Source: JAJPJE01 sp963848375 | GTDB taxonomy: Bacteria; Acidobacteriota; Terriglobia; Terriglobales; Acidobacteriaceae | Assembly: GCA_963848375.1 (NCBI GenBank) | Contig: CAWKDK010000022.1 | Location: 40,553 to 104,552 of the forward strand | Length of the DNA: 64,000 nt | Direction: 5' to 3' | Notes under the pieces: generated by a model | What the model saw: the letters and a program-made list of their open reading frames with translations, nothing else | Databases searched by the model: none | Told to the model about the DNA's origin: nothing | In this document: positions 27,085 through 35,434 of the stretch, piece after piece | How the letters are laid out: every line of letters begins with the position of its first letter | How positions within the stretch are numbered: the first letter of the stretch is position 1 | Made by a program: the position numbers and the translations under genes

Positions 27085-27435
27085 TCTCATCTCCTAAGAC
27101 GGATCTTGTTGCGGATTATAGCAAATCCGGGCTGCAGCTCTGCAGATGACCCAAGTGGGTTACCCACACGCTCGCCTTACTACTCTGATGAGAATCAGGG
27201 GCTTACGGTCGCAGATCTTTCAAACCGTACCTGGACTCATCTTCCCCTTTGGATGCCGGAAGACGCGGCCGCATCACCTAACGTCTAAGGCAAACAATTC
27301 TTTGATCTCCCTTCCGCAACTCGTAATTGGGACTATAATGCCGGGCAAGGCCCCCTACCGGGATCCGCCTCCAGTTGTGGGGGAAGGCGGCTCACGCGTT
27401 CGGGACCGGTCCGAACAGAACTTGCGAGGTGGCGC
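27085..27435 (+). promoter_or_regulatory. Intergenic region with promoter and hairpin-rich leader
   Basis: No gene lies here. TATAAT at 27334-27339 is a likely -10 element, with CTTCCG 17 bases upstream as a weak -35. The following 95 bases before the small gene at 27436 contain CCGCCT ... AGGCGG and GTTCGG-GACCGGT-CCGAAC hairpins. They could be a cis-acting RNA leader. No riboswitch class is recognised. Confidence 0.4.
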
Positions 27436-27711
27436 ATGTCGTCAACCCTGACGCTGCTGCTTATCGTGTGGGCCGGCCTGACAACTCTTCTCGTTGTCCT
27501 CCTGATCTACCGCAGCACTCTCAGCATGCACGAAGACGATCAACTCTTCCTGAACGATTCCGAGTCGCACATGCAGGCAGAACAGACTGACGTTCTCCGG
27601 CGATTGAATCGCGTGACGCCGGCTGTGCGCCTGCTCGGAGCCGCCTCTGGACTGCTGATCGTTGTGATCGCAGGCATGTGGATTTGGGAAGGCTTAAGCC
27701 GGGTGCAGTAA
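27436..27711 (+). CDS. Small membrane protein, function unknown
   Basis: A 91-residue protein with two membrane helices, one at the N-terminus (LTLLLIVWAGLTTLLVVLLIY) and one near the C-terminus (LLGAASGLLIVVIAGMWIW), separated by an acidic loop. No family recognised. The GAGG ribosome site precedes the ATG. Confidence 0.7.
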   Translation: MSSTLTLLLIVWAGLTTLLVVLLIYRSTLSMHEDDQLFLNDSESHMQAEQTDVLRRLNRVTPAVRLLGAASGLLIVVIAGMWIWEGLSRVQ

Positions 27712-27796
27712 GCGCGGCAGACAAACTATTGTGCAACGCTGCAACAGTCCTTTGTTCCTGGATGCAAGCTATTCGTGTTTCCATCGTGAGGGCTGA

Positions 27797-27991
27797 ATGA
27801 TCCGTATCTCGATCGAAAAACTAACCAACTTTGTCCGGCGCCTTCTGCGCCGCAAAGCCGAACCACTCGATCCCTATGCGTATGTTCATGCGCCTCTGCG
27901 ACGAGACCCCGGGGGACGTGGCGCCGCTGTCGCGCTCGAAGAGCCGGAAGAACCCGGAATGCTTGGAATGTTTGGCAAGAAAGCCGAGTAA
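27797..27991 (+). CDS. Small basic hypothetical protein
   Basis: A 64-residue protein with a basic N-terminal half (FVRRLLRRKAEPLDPYAYVHAPLRR) and an acidic, Pro-rich end. GAGGG lies 5 bases before the ATG. It sits between two small membrane protein genes and may belong to the same operon. Function unknown. Confidence 0.55.
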   Translation: MIRISIEKLTNFVRRLLRRKAEPLDPYAYVHAPLRRDPGGRGAAVALEEPEEPGMLGMFGKKAE

Positions 27992-27993
27992 TC

Positions 27994-28173
27994 GTGGCAC
28001 AGATCGTGATAATCGCTCTGATGGTTTTATGTTTCGTGATCGGAGCGCTACGGAGCCGTTATCGACTCGGGTCGCGACAGGAAGTGCTGCGCGCGTTCGA
28101 CTCTTTTTCCAGTGATTCCCATCGTCAGTGCTTCGACCACAAGCTGCGATTTACCTTCCCATCGGCAAAATAG
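27994..28173 (+). CDS. Small putative membrane peptide
   Basis: A 59-residue frame from GTG 27994, two bases after the preceding stop. It has one hydrophobic helix (IVIIALMVLCFVIGAL) followed by a basic, then mixed tail. The tight spacing is the main support. Function unknown. Confidence 0.45.
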   Translation: MAQIVIIALMVLCFVIGALRSRYRLGSRQEVLRAFDSFSSDSHRQCFDHKLRFTFPSAK

Positions 28174-28760
28174 AAGAGCCACCACTCCCCGCATGGCTCT
28201 CATGAGTCGCGTGCCTCACACGTCCTTTTTCTGTATGTCCTCTAAGCCCGCGCCGTCGCCGAGAACATGTCCCTTCCGTTGGGTGAAGGGGAGTAGTCCC
28301 GTGTGCCTCAACGTGTTCCTCACACCACGAAGTCATGGTGAGCGCAGCGAATCCATCTATGTATTTCCGAGATCGGGTCCGTGGGTGGGAGACGGCCAAA
28401 GCGCGCAAATGTTGTCAAGAGCCTCTTGGCCTCATTTTCCCGCCAAGTACATCATTCCACGATAGAAATAAATTCCCCGAAAGTGTCCAGTAGGTCCCCT
28501 CGAATTTGTCACAATAGAGATAGGCGCTGGAGTTCGGGACGTCCTTGACTTTGATTTTTTCTGACAACTGACAACTGACTACTGGTGACTGCAGTTAAGT
28601 CCTTTGTTTTGCGGGAGATGAGGACTTAAGTCCTTTGTTATGCCCTAGAGACAGCCCCATCTAGCTCGTAAGTTCTTTATTTGCCGCTAGGACGAGGGGG
28701 GAGGGGTACCCCCCGGACTTCCCGATATGGATCAAAATTCAGAGGTTGGGCAAGTCGTTC
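28174..28760. other. Intergenic region, 587 bases
   Basis: No convincing gene. It holds the CAACTGACAACTGACTA simple repeat (about 28564-28580) and the degenerate AAGTCCTTTGTT repeat array described separately. The region converges on the DUF4386 gene. Confidence 0.5.
28594..28690 (+). repeat. Degenerate tandem AAGTCCTTTGTT repeat
   Basis: Three related units are spaced by about 33-45 bases: TTAAGTCCTTTGTTTTGCGG, TTAAGTCCTTTGTTATGCCC and the weaker GTAAGTTCTTTATTTGCCGC, followed by CTAG(A/G)A-type spacers and a G-rich end. The pattern looks like an intergenic repeat family. Confidence 0.6.
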
Positions 28761-29459
28761 TCAAGAAGCTGCAGCAGCCAGTGGACGCACTTTGGCGCCC
28801 TTGACCAGCAGCCAAAGCATGAACGCCAACTCTCCGAAGAAGACGGGCTGGAAATAGCTAAACAGCCTTCCCTGATATTGCGGCGCCAGTATGCTCGTAA
28901 CGCACAGGATGACGTAGGCGAAGCCGCCGAGCGCGAGCCAGACGCCCAGGAACCGCGGCAGGAATCGTGACTTGTACACCAGCCACGCGAGGGGCAAGAG
29001 CCAGAGACCCCAGAACATTTCGTTGATCACATTTCCCTGCCCATGCAGACGAACGAAGAGCATGGCAAGGGCGTCCCGATGTGGCTTATCGAATATCTCG
29101 AGGAAATCGCCGCCGCGGACAAGCATCAGTGCGGCGATATTGTTCAGCACATTCACGAATGCCACGGTCGCAGAGGCCCAGACAAACGCCACCATCAGCG
29201 AAGCTTGCGTCTTGTTCACTCCGCTGAACAAGCGGTAGAGAGCCACGGCAAGGCAAATGAAGATGACGGCGCCGATCAGGTCAGCGACGATGGCGACACG
29301 GAAAAGCGTCTCGTGAGCCAGAATGTTGCTGGCTGTCGCAGTGGCATTCCCGGGCACGATCAGCTTGTTGGGAACATATAGAAGGGTGAAAGGGCCGGTG
29401 GCTACGAGTGAGAGATATACGGCTCCTGCGACGCGCGCTGCCTTGTCCGTAGGGTGCAT
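28761..29459 (-). CDS. DUF4386 domain-containing membrane protein
   Basis: A 232-residue protein with six or so membrane helices. The start ARVAGAVYLSLVATGPFTLLYVPNKLIV and the later FVRLHGQGNVINEMFWGLWLLPLAWLV are typical of DUF4386, an integral membrane family of unknown function. It is a single gene with GGGGAACC before its ATG. Confidence 0.85.
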   Translation of the reverse strand: MHPTDKAARVAGAVYLSLVATGPFTLLYVPNKLIVPGNATATASNILAHETLFRVAIVADLIGAVIFICLAVALYRLFSGVNKTQASLMVAFVWASATVAFVNVLNNIAALMLVRGGDFLEIFDKPHRDALAMLFVRLHGQGNVINEMFWGLWLLPLAWLVYKSRFLPRFLGVWLALGGFAYVILCVTSILAPQYQGRLFSYFQPVFFGELAFMLWLLVKGAKVRPLAAAAS

Positions 29460-29579
29460 GGTTCCCCCTCACTTTCTTGACGACCAGCCCATCAAATTAT
29501 TTCACTCGCGGACGCAAGTAAAGCTCCTCCGCCAAAAGCGGGATGAGATGGCGACATCGCTTACGCTGTCGAGCCGCCC

Positions 29580-29918
29580 TCATTGCCCCGTGCTCTCGCT
29601 GGTAGCAGGCCCGGCCCCAAAGGCTTCCCGTATTCCCTGCCGGAATCGCTCTCGCTCCTCGGGAGTCATGTGGCCGTGGCGCTCGGCCATGCGACGCCGG
29701 AAATTAGAGTGCCCGCGACCGTGGAGCCCAAGTCCGCCGAAGAGGATGCGGCAGAGCGCAAGCAGTCCGACCGCTTGCCAGAAGGTAATCAGGCGCCAGC
29801 CGAACAGCGACGGCAACAACCAATTCCACAATAACCGCACGACCTCCCCGCCGATGAAGATAAATAACGCCATCGCGAGAATAGCCAGCGGAATAAACAG
29901 CAGTTTCTTCTTCCTCAT
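29580..29918 (-). CDS. Small membrane protein co-encoded with a sigma factor
   Basis: From ATG 29918, 112 residues. After MRKKKLLFIPLAILAMALFIF (first helix) comes a second hydrophobic stretch (LITFWQAVGLLALCRILFGG), then a basic tail with RRMAERHGHMTPEERERFRQGI, a helix that resembles heavy-metal or Spy-like sensor tails. It starts 10 bases after the sigma factor stop. It could be a membrane partner, such as an anti-sigma-like protein, of the sigma factor. That role is inferred from position alone. Confidence 0.65.
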   Translation of the reverse strand: MRKKKLLFIPLAILAMALFIFIGGEVVRLLWNWLLPSLFGWRLITFWQAVGLLALCRILFGGLGLHGRGHSNFRRRMAERHGHMTPEERERFRQGIREAFGAGPATSESTGQ

Positions 29919-29928
29919 TTTTTGTTCC

Positions 29929-30513
29929 TCATGCCTTCGTAAATTCGTCGTAAATGCTCTGCAATCGCTTGCGCAGATGCAGCACCGCATAACGCTTGCG
30001 CGAGAGCAGCGTATTCACGCTCACGCCAGTCTCGGATGAAATCTCCTTGAAACTGCGTCCTTCCAACTCGTGTGCCACAAACACGTCGTGCTGCTCCTCC
30101 GGCAATTCGTCGAGTGCCAACTCGAGCTCATCCAGAAGCACGCTGCGGACGTAAAGCGCCTCAGGTCCGTCATCAGGCGAAGGCAGCAGATCTTCCAGTT
30201 GCAGCAGTTCGTCGTCCTCGTCCGTGACCGCGGTGTCGCTGAAGCTTTCCGGCCGCTTCTTGCGGAAGAGATCGGTGATGCGATTCCGCGCCACGCGAAA
30301 CAGCCAGCCGGTAATGTGCTCGATCGGCATCAGCAGGCGATTCGCTTCCACCAGTTCGTAGAAGACGTCCTGCAGAATGTCTTCCGCGTCTCGCGGATCA
30401 GGCACACGACGGCGAATGAAGTTGCGCAGCCGGGATTGCTCCCGCTTGACCACTTCCGTGATCCGCTGGTCTTGTTCCAGTGCCATTGGCTCCAGACTCG
30501 CCGTGCCCTTCAT
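29929..30513 (-). CDS. ECF-type RNA polymerase sigma factor
   Basis: A 194-residue sigma-70 family factor with only regions 2 and 4. Region 2 is seen in RNFIRRRVPDPRDAEDILQDVFYEL and WLFRVARNRITDLFRKK, and region 4 in LDELPEEQHDVFVAHELEG with the helix-turn-helix FKEISSETGVSVNTLLSRKRYA. An acidic linker of about 35 residues separates them. It is divergent from the MFS gene and precedes a small membrane protein gene. Its signal is unknown. Confidence 0.92.
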   Translation of the reverse strand: MKGTASLEPMALEQDQRITEVVKREQSRLRNFIRRRVPDPRDAEDILQDVFYELVEANRLLMPIEHITGWLFRVARNRITDLFRKKRPESFSDTAVTDEDDELLQLEDLLPSPDDGPEALYVRSVLLDELELALDELPEEQHDVFVAHELEGRSFKEISSETGVSVNTLLSRKRYAVLHLRKRLQSIYDEFTKA

Positions 30514-30636
30514 CTATCGTTGTAGACGAATGAGAGGCACAGATATTGCAAGGCTGTTAAGTTGCTGAGGATGATAGTCCGCGATGTCGAGGGCTGCGCG
30601 CATCTATTTCAGGGGCAATATCGGACAATAGACAGG

Positions 30637-31989
30637 ATGACTCAAGGCACAACCTCAACTAAGCCACGCAGCGGGATGAGTTGGAATCTGCTGGTGCGCG
30701 CTCTGCGGCACCGTAATTACCGGCTGTTCTTTGGCGGCCAGGGAATCTCGCTGATCGGCACGTGGATGACGCGCGTGGCCACCGGTTGGCTCGTCTACCG
30801 CCTCACCGGATCAGCGTTTCTGCTCGGTCTGGTAAGTTTCTCCAGCCAGATTCCAATCCTCTTGCTCGGTCCGTTTGCGGGCGTGTGGGTCGACAGGCTC
30901 AACCGCCATCGCGTGCTGGTCGTGACGCAAGCGCTCTCCATGGTGCAATCGTTTGCGCTTGCTGGGCTTGCTCTGGCGCACATCATCACGGTTCACGAAG
31001 TCATTCTGCTGAACCTGTTTCAGGGCGCAATCAATGCATTCGACATGCCAGCGCGACAGGCATTCCTGATCGAAATGGTGGAAGATCGCGAAGACCTCGG
31101 CAACGCCATCGCGCTGAACTCGTCGCTGGTAAATGCGGCGCGATTGATTGGTCCGTCGGTCGCAGGCCTGCTGATTGCCGCCGTCGGCGAAGGCTACTGC
31201 TTCCTGATCGACGGATTTAGTTATGTGGCGGTGATCGCTTCCCTGCTGGCGATGACTGTGACTCCGCGTGTGATTGAACACGCGCGCGCGAGCGTGCTCT
31301 CTGAATTACGCGACGGCTGGGAATACGTGCGCGGATTTCGTCCGATCTGGTCAATCTTGCTGCTGCTCGCGGTCATCAGCCTGGTAGGAATGCCTTACAC
31401 CACGCTCATGCCAATCTTTGCGGGCAAGATTCTGCACGGCGGCGCGCACACGCTGGGATTCATGATGGGCGCCGTCGGAGTTGGCGCACTCAGCGGAGCC
31501 GTGCGACTGGCAGCAAGAAGAAGCGTGCTTGGACTGGGACGCCTGATTGCGATGACCTCAGCCGGATTCGGCGCAGGGTTGGTCGCTTTCTCCTTCTCGC
31601 GCGAGCTTTGGCTTTCGCTGCTGCTGCTCGTAGTGACCGGCTTCTGCTTCATGCAGCAAATGGCGTCGAGCAATACGATTCTGCAGACCATCACGGAGGA
31701 TTCGAAACGCGGGCGTGTCATGAGCTTCTACTCGATCGCGTTCCAGGGAATAGCCCCGTTCGGCAGCCTGACCGCTGGCGCTATCGCGAGCCGCATCGGA
31801 GCGCCGCATACGTTGATGATCGGAGGGCTGATTTGTGTTTGTGGAGCAGGATGGTTCGCGATGCAGTTGCCGGCAATCAGGAAGTTGGTGCGGCCGATCT
31901 ACCGGCAGATCGGAATTATCCCCGAGGTCGCGACGGGAATTCAGGTTGCGACCAGTTTGCAGGAGAACTCAGAGGGCAAGTGCCTGTAG
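30637..31989 (+). CDS. MFS transporter (enterobactin-exporter-like)
   Basis: About 450 residues with 12 predicted membrane helices. It begins RALRHRNYRLFFGGQGISLIGTWM, typical of the EntS/MFS_3 group, with the A-like motif GVWVDRLNRHRVLVV in loop 2-3. The ATG at 30637 is preferred over the upstream frame start because GACAGG precedes it. EntS-group pumps export siderophores or drugs; no siderophore genes are nearby, so the substrate is unknown. Confidence 0.9.
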   Translation: MTQGTTSTKPRSGMSWNLLVRALRHRNYRLFFGGQGISLIGTWMTRVATGWLVYRLTGSAFLLGLVSFSSQIPILLLGPFAGVWVDRLNRHRVLVVTQALSMVQSFALAGLALAHIITVHEVILLNLFQGAINAFDMPARQAFLIEMVEDREDLGNAIALNSSLVNAARLIGPSVAGLLIAAVGEGYCFLIDGFSYVAVIASLLAMTVTPRVIEHARASVLSELRDGWEYVRGFRPIWSILLLLAVISLVGMPYTTLMPIFAGKILHGGAHTLGFMMGAVGVGALSGAVRLAARRSVLGLGRLIAMTSAGFGAGLVAFSFSRELWLSLLLLVVTGFCFMQQMASSNTILQTITEDSKRGRVMSFYSIAFQGIAPFGSLTAGAIASRIGAPHTLMIGGLICVCGAGWFAMQLPAIRKLVRPIYRQIGIIPEVATGIQVATSLQENSEGKCL

Positions 31990-31997
31990 ATACAAAA

Positions 31998-32018
31998 GCG
32001 CGGGCGAGGTGCCCGCGC
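31998..32018. terminator. Hairpin between converging MFS and VOC genes
   Basis: An 8-bp GCGCGGGC / GCCCGCGC stem with a GAGGT loop. On the minus strand it is followed by TTTT, so it best serves the VOC gene. Confidence 0.7.
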
Positions 32019-32043
32019 CATCAAGTCTCAGCAGTGATCGAAT

Positions 32044-32535
32044 CTAGGCTGACTTCTTCTCCGCCATGGCTGCGAACGCTTCTTTCATGCGCATTTCCAT
32101 GTCGGCTGGAGAGACGTCCTCTTTATGAGTTGCCATTCCCCAGGCGAAGCCAAAAGGATCGACAAACGTGCCATAGCGATCGCCCCAGAACATGTCAGCG
32201 ACCGGCATGGCGGTTTTCGCACCGGCAGTAACCGCACGTTCGAAAGCGGTGTCGACGTCGGGCACATAGATATTCAGAACGCCCGTACATCCGCCGAGTG
32301 TCTGCGGCGACTTGGACATTCCCATCCCAGGCATTTCGTCGGAGAGGAAGATGATGGAATCGCCGATCTTCAGTTCGGCATGCCCGATCTTGCCGTCGGG
32401 CATCTCCATGCGGTTTAGTTCCTGAGCACCTAACGCCTTTTTATAGAAGTCAATGGCCTGAGCAGCATTTCGCACAGTGAGGCTGGGAGTTACCGTATGA
32501 AACCCTTGAGGAACTGGTTTCGTAGAGGCTGGCAT
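32044..32535 (-). CDS. VOC family protein (PhnB/glyoxalase-like)
   Basis: A 163-residue protein with two beta-alpha-beta-beta-beta units typical of the vicinal oxygen chelate fold (SLTVRNAAQAIDFYKKALGA; GCTGVLNIYVPDVDTAFERAV ... WGDRYGTFVDPFGFAW). It resembles PhnB-type members without a known substrate. GGAGG lies 7 bases before the ATG. Metal ligands were not verified. Confidence 0.88.
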   Translation of the reverse strand: MPASTKPVPQGFHTVTPSLTVRNAAQAIDFYKKALGAQELNRMEMPDGKIGHAELKIGDSIIFLSDEMPGMGMSKSPQTLGGCTGVLNIYVPDVDTAFERAVTAGAKTAMPVADMFWGDRYGTFVDPFGFAWGMATHKEDVSPADMEMRMKEAFAAMAEKKSA

Positions 32536-32626
32536 AGAAGAACCTCCTTCACTGGCCGATTTGGCCGAGTGGTTATTCTAGGCGCGTGAAGGGCGGGGAA
32601 AAGATGAAAGTTTGTAAAAAGTGATA

Positions 32627-32703
32627 TGGCGCGCCCGGCAGGACTCGAACCTGCAGCCCCGAGTTCCGAAGACTCGTGCTCCATCCAGTTGAGCTACGGG
32701 CGC
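32627..32703 (-). tRNA. tRNA-Arg (anticodon TCG), CCA encoded
   Basis: All four arms fold: acceptor GCGCCCG/CGGGCGC, D arm GCTC/GAGC, anticodon stem CGAGT/ACTCG with loop CTTCGGA (anticodon TCG), and T arm GCAGG/CCTGC with TTCGAGT. The 3' CCA is encoded. It would read CGA-type arginine codons. Confidence 0.95.
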
Positions 32704-32848
32704 GTGCATACTCATTTTAATCCGAGGAGAGGCATCCTACGGAAGGTTTATCGACTGTCTTGAGGATTTACGGCCCCCACTCAAGCCAACAAAGGGCTTG
32801 AATGGGCCACCCTTCGTGTGAGCCGCCCGAGTTCATAACCCGAGTTGT

Positions 32849-33238
32849 TCATAGAAATTGTTCGTCGATTGGAACCTGATATCCGGCAGATAAGCGATTG
32901 GTTTCGTTCGCCATGCCGACGACCGCCATCAGTTCATGGAACATTGCGTCGCTCATGCCTTTGTTGCGCGCGGATGTCGTATGCGACGCGATGCAATACT
33001 GGCACTGATTGGTCACGCTGACGGCAACGTAAATCAGTTCTTTCGTAAGCGGATCGAGGGCGCCGGGAGTCATGATCTGCTTGATGCTTTCCCAAGTGCG
33101 CTTGAGCGTAACGGGATCATTGGCCAGCGCCTTCCAGAAATTATTGATCCAGTCGGTCTTACGGGTAGCCATGATGTCGTCGTAAACGGCGCGGACTTCC
33201 GCTGAGGCATTTTCGTATTCGATGAGAGCTGTCGGCAC
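32849..33238 (-). CDS. Carboxymuconolactone decarboxylase/AhpD family protein
   Basis: A 129-residue all-helical protein. The redox motif CQYC-x-x-S-H (NQCQYCIASHT) marks AhpD-like alkylhydroperoxidase members of the CMD family rather than true decarboxylases. It may reduce a peroxidase partner. GTG start. Stands alone after tRNA-Arg. Confidence 0.9.
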   Translation of the reverse strand: MPTALIEYENASAEVRAVYDDIMATRKTDWINNFWKALANDPVTLKRTWESIKQIMTPGALDPLTKELIYVAVSVTNQCQYCIASHTTSARNKGMSDAMFHELMAVVGMANETNRLSAGYQVPIDEQFL

Positions 33239-33321
33239 GGTTCTTCTCCGAAACCATAGGAGTGTACAAGACCGGCGGCCTTAGGCGGATTGTCGCAGAT
33301 CCAGGTTGAAGAGTTTGTCTG

Positions 33322-34158
33322 CTAGAGCAGTTTTTTGCCGAACAGAAGCAAACCCAATCCGGTTGCAACCATCAGCAACGTTCCGGGTTCGGGCACCGCG
33401 GTTACTGGTGTGACCGGCGGAACAGTCGGCGGAACCGGTGTGTCCCCGCCTCCTCCACCTGTGGGCGGAACGGGAGGAACAGGGGGAGGCGTGCCGGTTT
33501 GCGTGGATCCGGAGCAGCACCATGCAACTGGGGGCGCAACCGGCGGCCAAAATGGAGGCGTGCTCCCACCGGGAGTAGCGGGCGTTATGGGAAACGGAGG
33601 CGCATCCTTCTCCGCCAAAAGCGCCTGAGCCGGGGGCACGTTCATGACCGGCGGATAACCGGATTCGAAAACTACCGACGGTGGCTCCATCGGGTCGAGT
33701 GTAGTGGGAACTCCCTTTGGACGCAGATACGCAGGCACGATCTGGTTGCCGCAGCGACCGCGGACCATGCGGTAGCCATCGGTGAGAACCAGTTCACCCT
33801 TGCGAATGCGTACGAGGTGATGGGTCCAATAAATATGGCTTCCAACGCGATAAGAGACGTAGCCTTCGGTATCGGTGACGAGGCGAAGCGGAAACATCGC
33901 GGCGGGACGAATGTCGCGGTAGTGCTCGGCGAGTACGGGATCATGCGCGATGGATTCGCTGAGTTCGAAAGAATTGCGAACGCCGCCAGGGATGAGGGAG
34001 TACGGATAGATCGCACGGCCCGCACGAGCGTCGGGCGCTGGAACCACCGACTGCAGACTAGTACTGATTTTTTCGAGCCGCAGAACCCTGAGCCCAACCC
34101 CGATGCTGATTCCGGCAATAAGAATTGCCGAGAGCATCAGGACACTACGCCACTTCAT
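33322..34158 (-). CDS. PEP-CTERM sorting-domain protein
   Basis: A 278-residue exported protein. An N-terminal hydrophobic helix (VLMLSAILIAGISIGVGLRV) is followed by a soluble region (about 45-175), a Pro/Gly/Thr-rich linker, and the C-terminal PEP-CTERM signal VPEPGTLLMVATGLGLLLFGKK. That signal is cut by an exosortase, which is not in this window. The Pro-rich linker suggests a surface or extracellular-matrix protein. Function otherwise unknown. Confidence 0.85.
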   Translation of the reverse strand: MKWRSVLMLSAILIAGISIGVGLRVLRLEKISTSLQSVVPAPDARAGRAIYPYSLIPGGVRNSFELSESIAHDPVLAEHYRDIRPAAMFPLRLVTDTEGYVSYRVGSHIYWTHHLVRIRKGELVLTDGYRMVRGRCGNQIVPAYLRPKGVPTTLDPMEPPSVVFESGYPPVMNVPPAQALLAEKDAPPFPITPATPGGSTPPFWPPVAPPVAWCCSGSTQTGTPPPVPPVPPTGGGGGDTPVPPTVPPVTPVTAVPEPGTLLMVATGLGLLLFGKKLL

Positions 34159-34574
34159 TCGGTCTCCTCGGCGAGGGTCCTGGGGGACAAGCCGCTCGCG
34201 AAAAAATCACGACGCCACTGCAACCGACGGACCGGTGCACACACATGTTTCAAGTAAAAAAGGTAAGTTCATGATAACGGAAGTAACCGAAATTTCATCC
34301 AGCGTTTACATTCTTTGTTGAGGAAATCTTGGAAATTTTTCCGATTTGATTCGGAGCTAACCGGAGTAACCGGCGAATTGCGGGCAGAAGTCTCAGACGT
34401 AACCGTACAAGAAGGTGACTTCGGGCAGAACTCGGATCGCTATCGGGAGGATCGCCCAAGGAACGCTTCGGCAGCGACAGGCCGTTCCTGGTGCGATATC
34501 TTTAAGTATTCAGCTTGTAATCAGCGGCAGACAGGGCCTTTGGGCTACGTTTTGCCAGGGAAAAGACCGCAGGG
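34159..34574 (+). other. Region upstream of proB with TAACCG repeats
   Basis: There is no gene. The hexamer TAACCG occurs four times (near 34284, 34358, 34367 and 34400) within about 120 bases, twice as TAACCGGAGTAACCGG. This could be a regulator-binding cluster for proBA. No good -35/-10 pair was picked out by eye. Confidence 0.35.
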
Positions 34575-35426
34575 ATGAAGGATCAAGCACAGGTAAGTGA
34601 AGCGGTGCAGGAGCGAATCGCCTCTTGCAAGCGTGTCGTCATTAAAGTGGGCACGAACGTCATCATGCGTGACGACGGGTCGGCGGCAATTGGGCTGGTC
34701 TATGGACTGGCTGAGTCGGCGGTGAACGTGCGCAACGCGGGCCGCGAGGTATTGTTCGTTTCGTCGGGTGCAATCGGGTTGGGCGCGAATCGTCTGCAAC
34801 TGAATGGGCCGCCGTCGGAGTTGGCGATGAAGCAGGCGTGCGCGGCCGTGGGCCAGAGCCGCCTGATGTCGCTCTATGAAGATGCCTTCGGCAAACTGGA
34901 GGCACGTACCGCCCAGGTGCTACTGACGGAAGATGACTTCGTCGATCCGGTCCGCTACGCCAATCTGAAGAACACGCTGACCAAGTTGCTTGAGTTGGGC
35001 GTGGTGCCGATCATCAACGAAAACGATACGGTGTCAACGATCGAGTTGGACCGCCCGGGCCAGGTCGCAAGCAAACGGGTGTTCGGCGACAACGACAAAC
35101 TCTCGGCGCTGGTGATGACCAAGGTGGATGCCGACCTGCTGATTCTGCTCTCGGATGTGGATGGACTGTATAACCGGCCTCCGACCGAGGATGGCGCCGA
35201 GTTTGTGCATGAAGTGCGCGAGGTTACGGAGCAAGTAGTCGGTTACGCTGGGAACGGCAATGAGCGCGGACGTGGCGGGATGCTGACCAAGATCGAGGCG
35301 GCGCGAATGGCCATCACGGCAGGGCGGATTGCAGTAATCGCCAACGGACGCGTCCCGGGAATACTGGAACGCATCTGCGCCGGCGAGCGGATCGGAACCG
35401 TGTTTCTCCCTGAGGATCGGGGATAG
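34575..35426 (+). CDS. proB: Glutamate 5-kinase
   Basis: A 283-residue amino-acid kinase, the first enzyme of proline synthesis. Visible motifs are KRVVIKVGTNV, FVSSGAIGLGANRL, VPIINENDTVS and LLSDVDGLY, the family's ATP- and substrate-binding segments. The C-terminal PUA domain of E. coli ProB is absent, as in many short forms. Its product is made by a kinase that should complex with ProA, the next gene 8 bases downstream. Frame intact. Confidence 0.95.
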   Translation: MKDQAQVSEAVQERIASCKRVVIKVGTNVIMRDDGSAAIGLVYGLAESAVNVRNAGREVLFVSSGAIGLGANRLQLNGPPSELAMKQACAAVGQSRLMSLYEDAFGKLEARTAQVLLTEDDFVDPVRYANLKNTLTKLLELGVVPIINENDTVSTIELDRPGQVASKRVFGDNDKLSALVMTKVDADLLILLSDVDGLYNRPPTEDGAEFVHEVREVTEQVVGYAGNGNERGRGGMLTKIEAARMAITAGRIAVIANGRVPGILERICAGERIGTVFLPEDRG

Positions 35427-35434
35427 GAATAGAG

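Noticed and set aside
27340..27435. Signal recognition particle RNA or a known riboswitch
   Set aside because: Hairpins are present, but the GGAAGGAAGCAGCC-type SRP core and known riboswitch signatures are absent.
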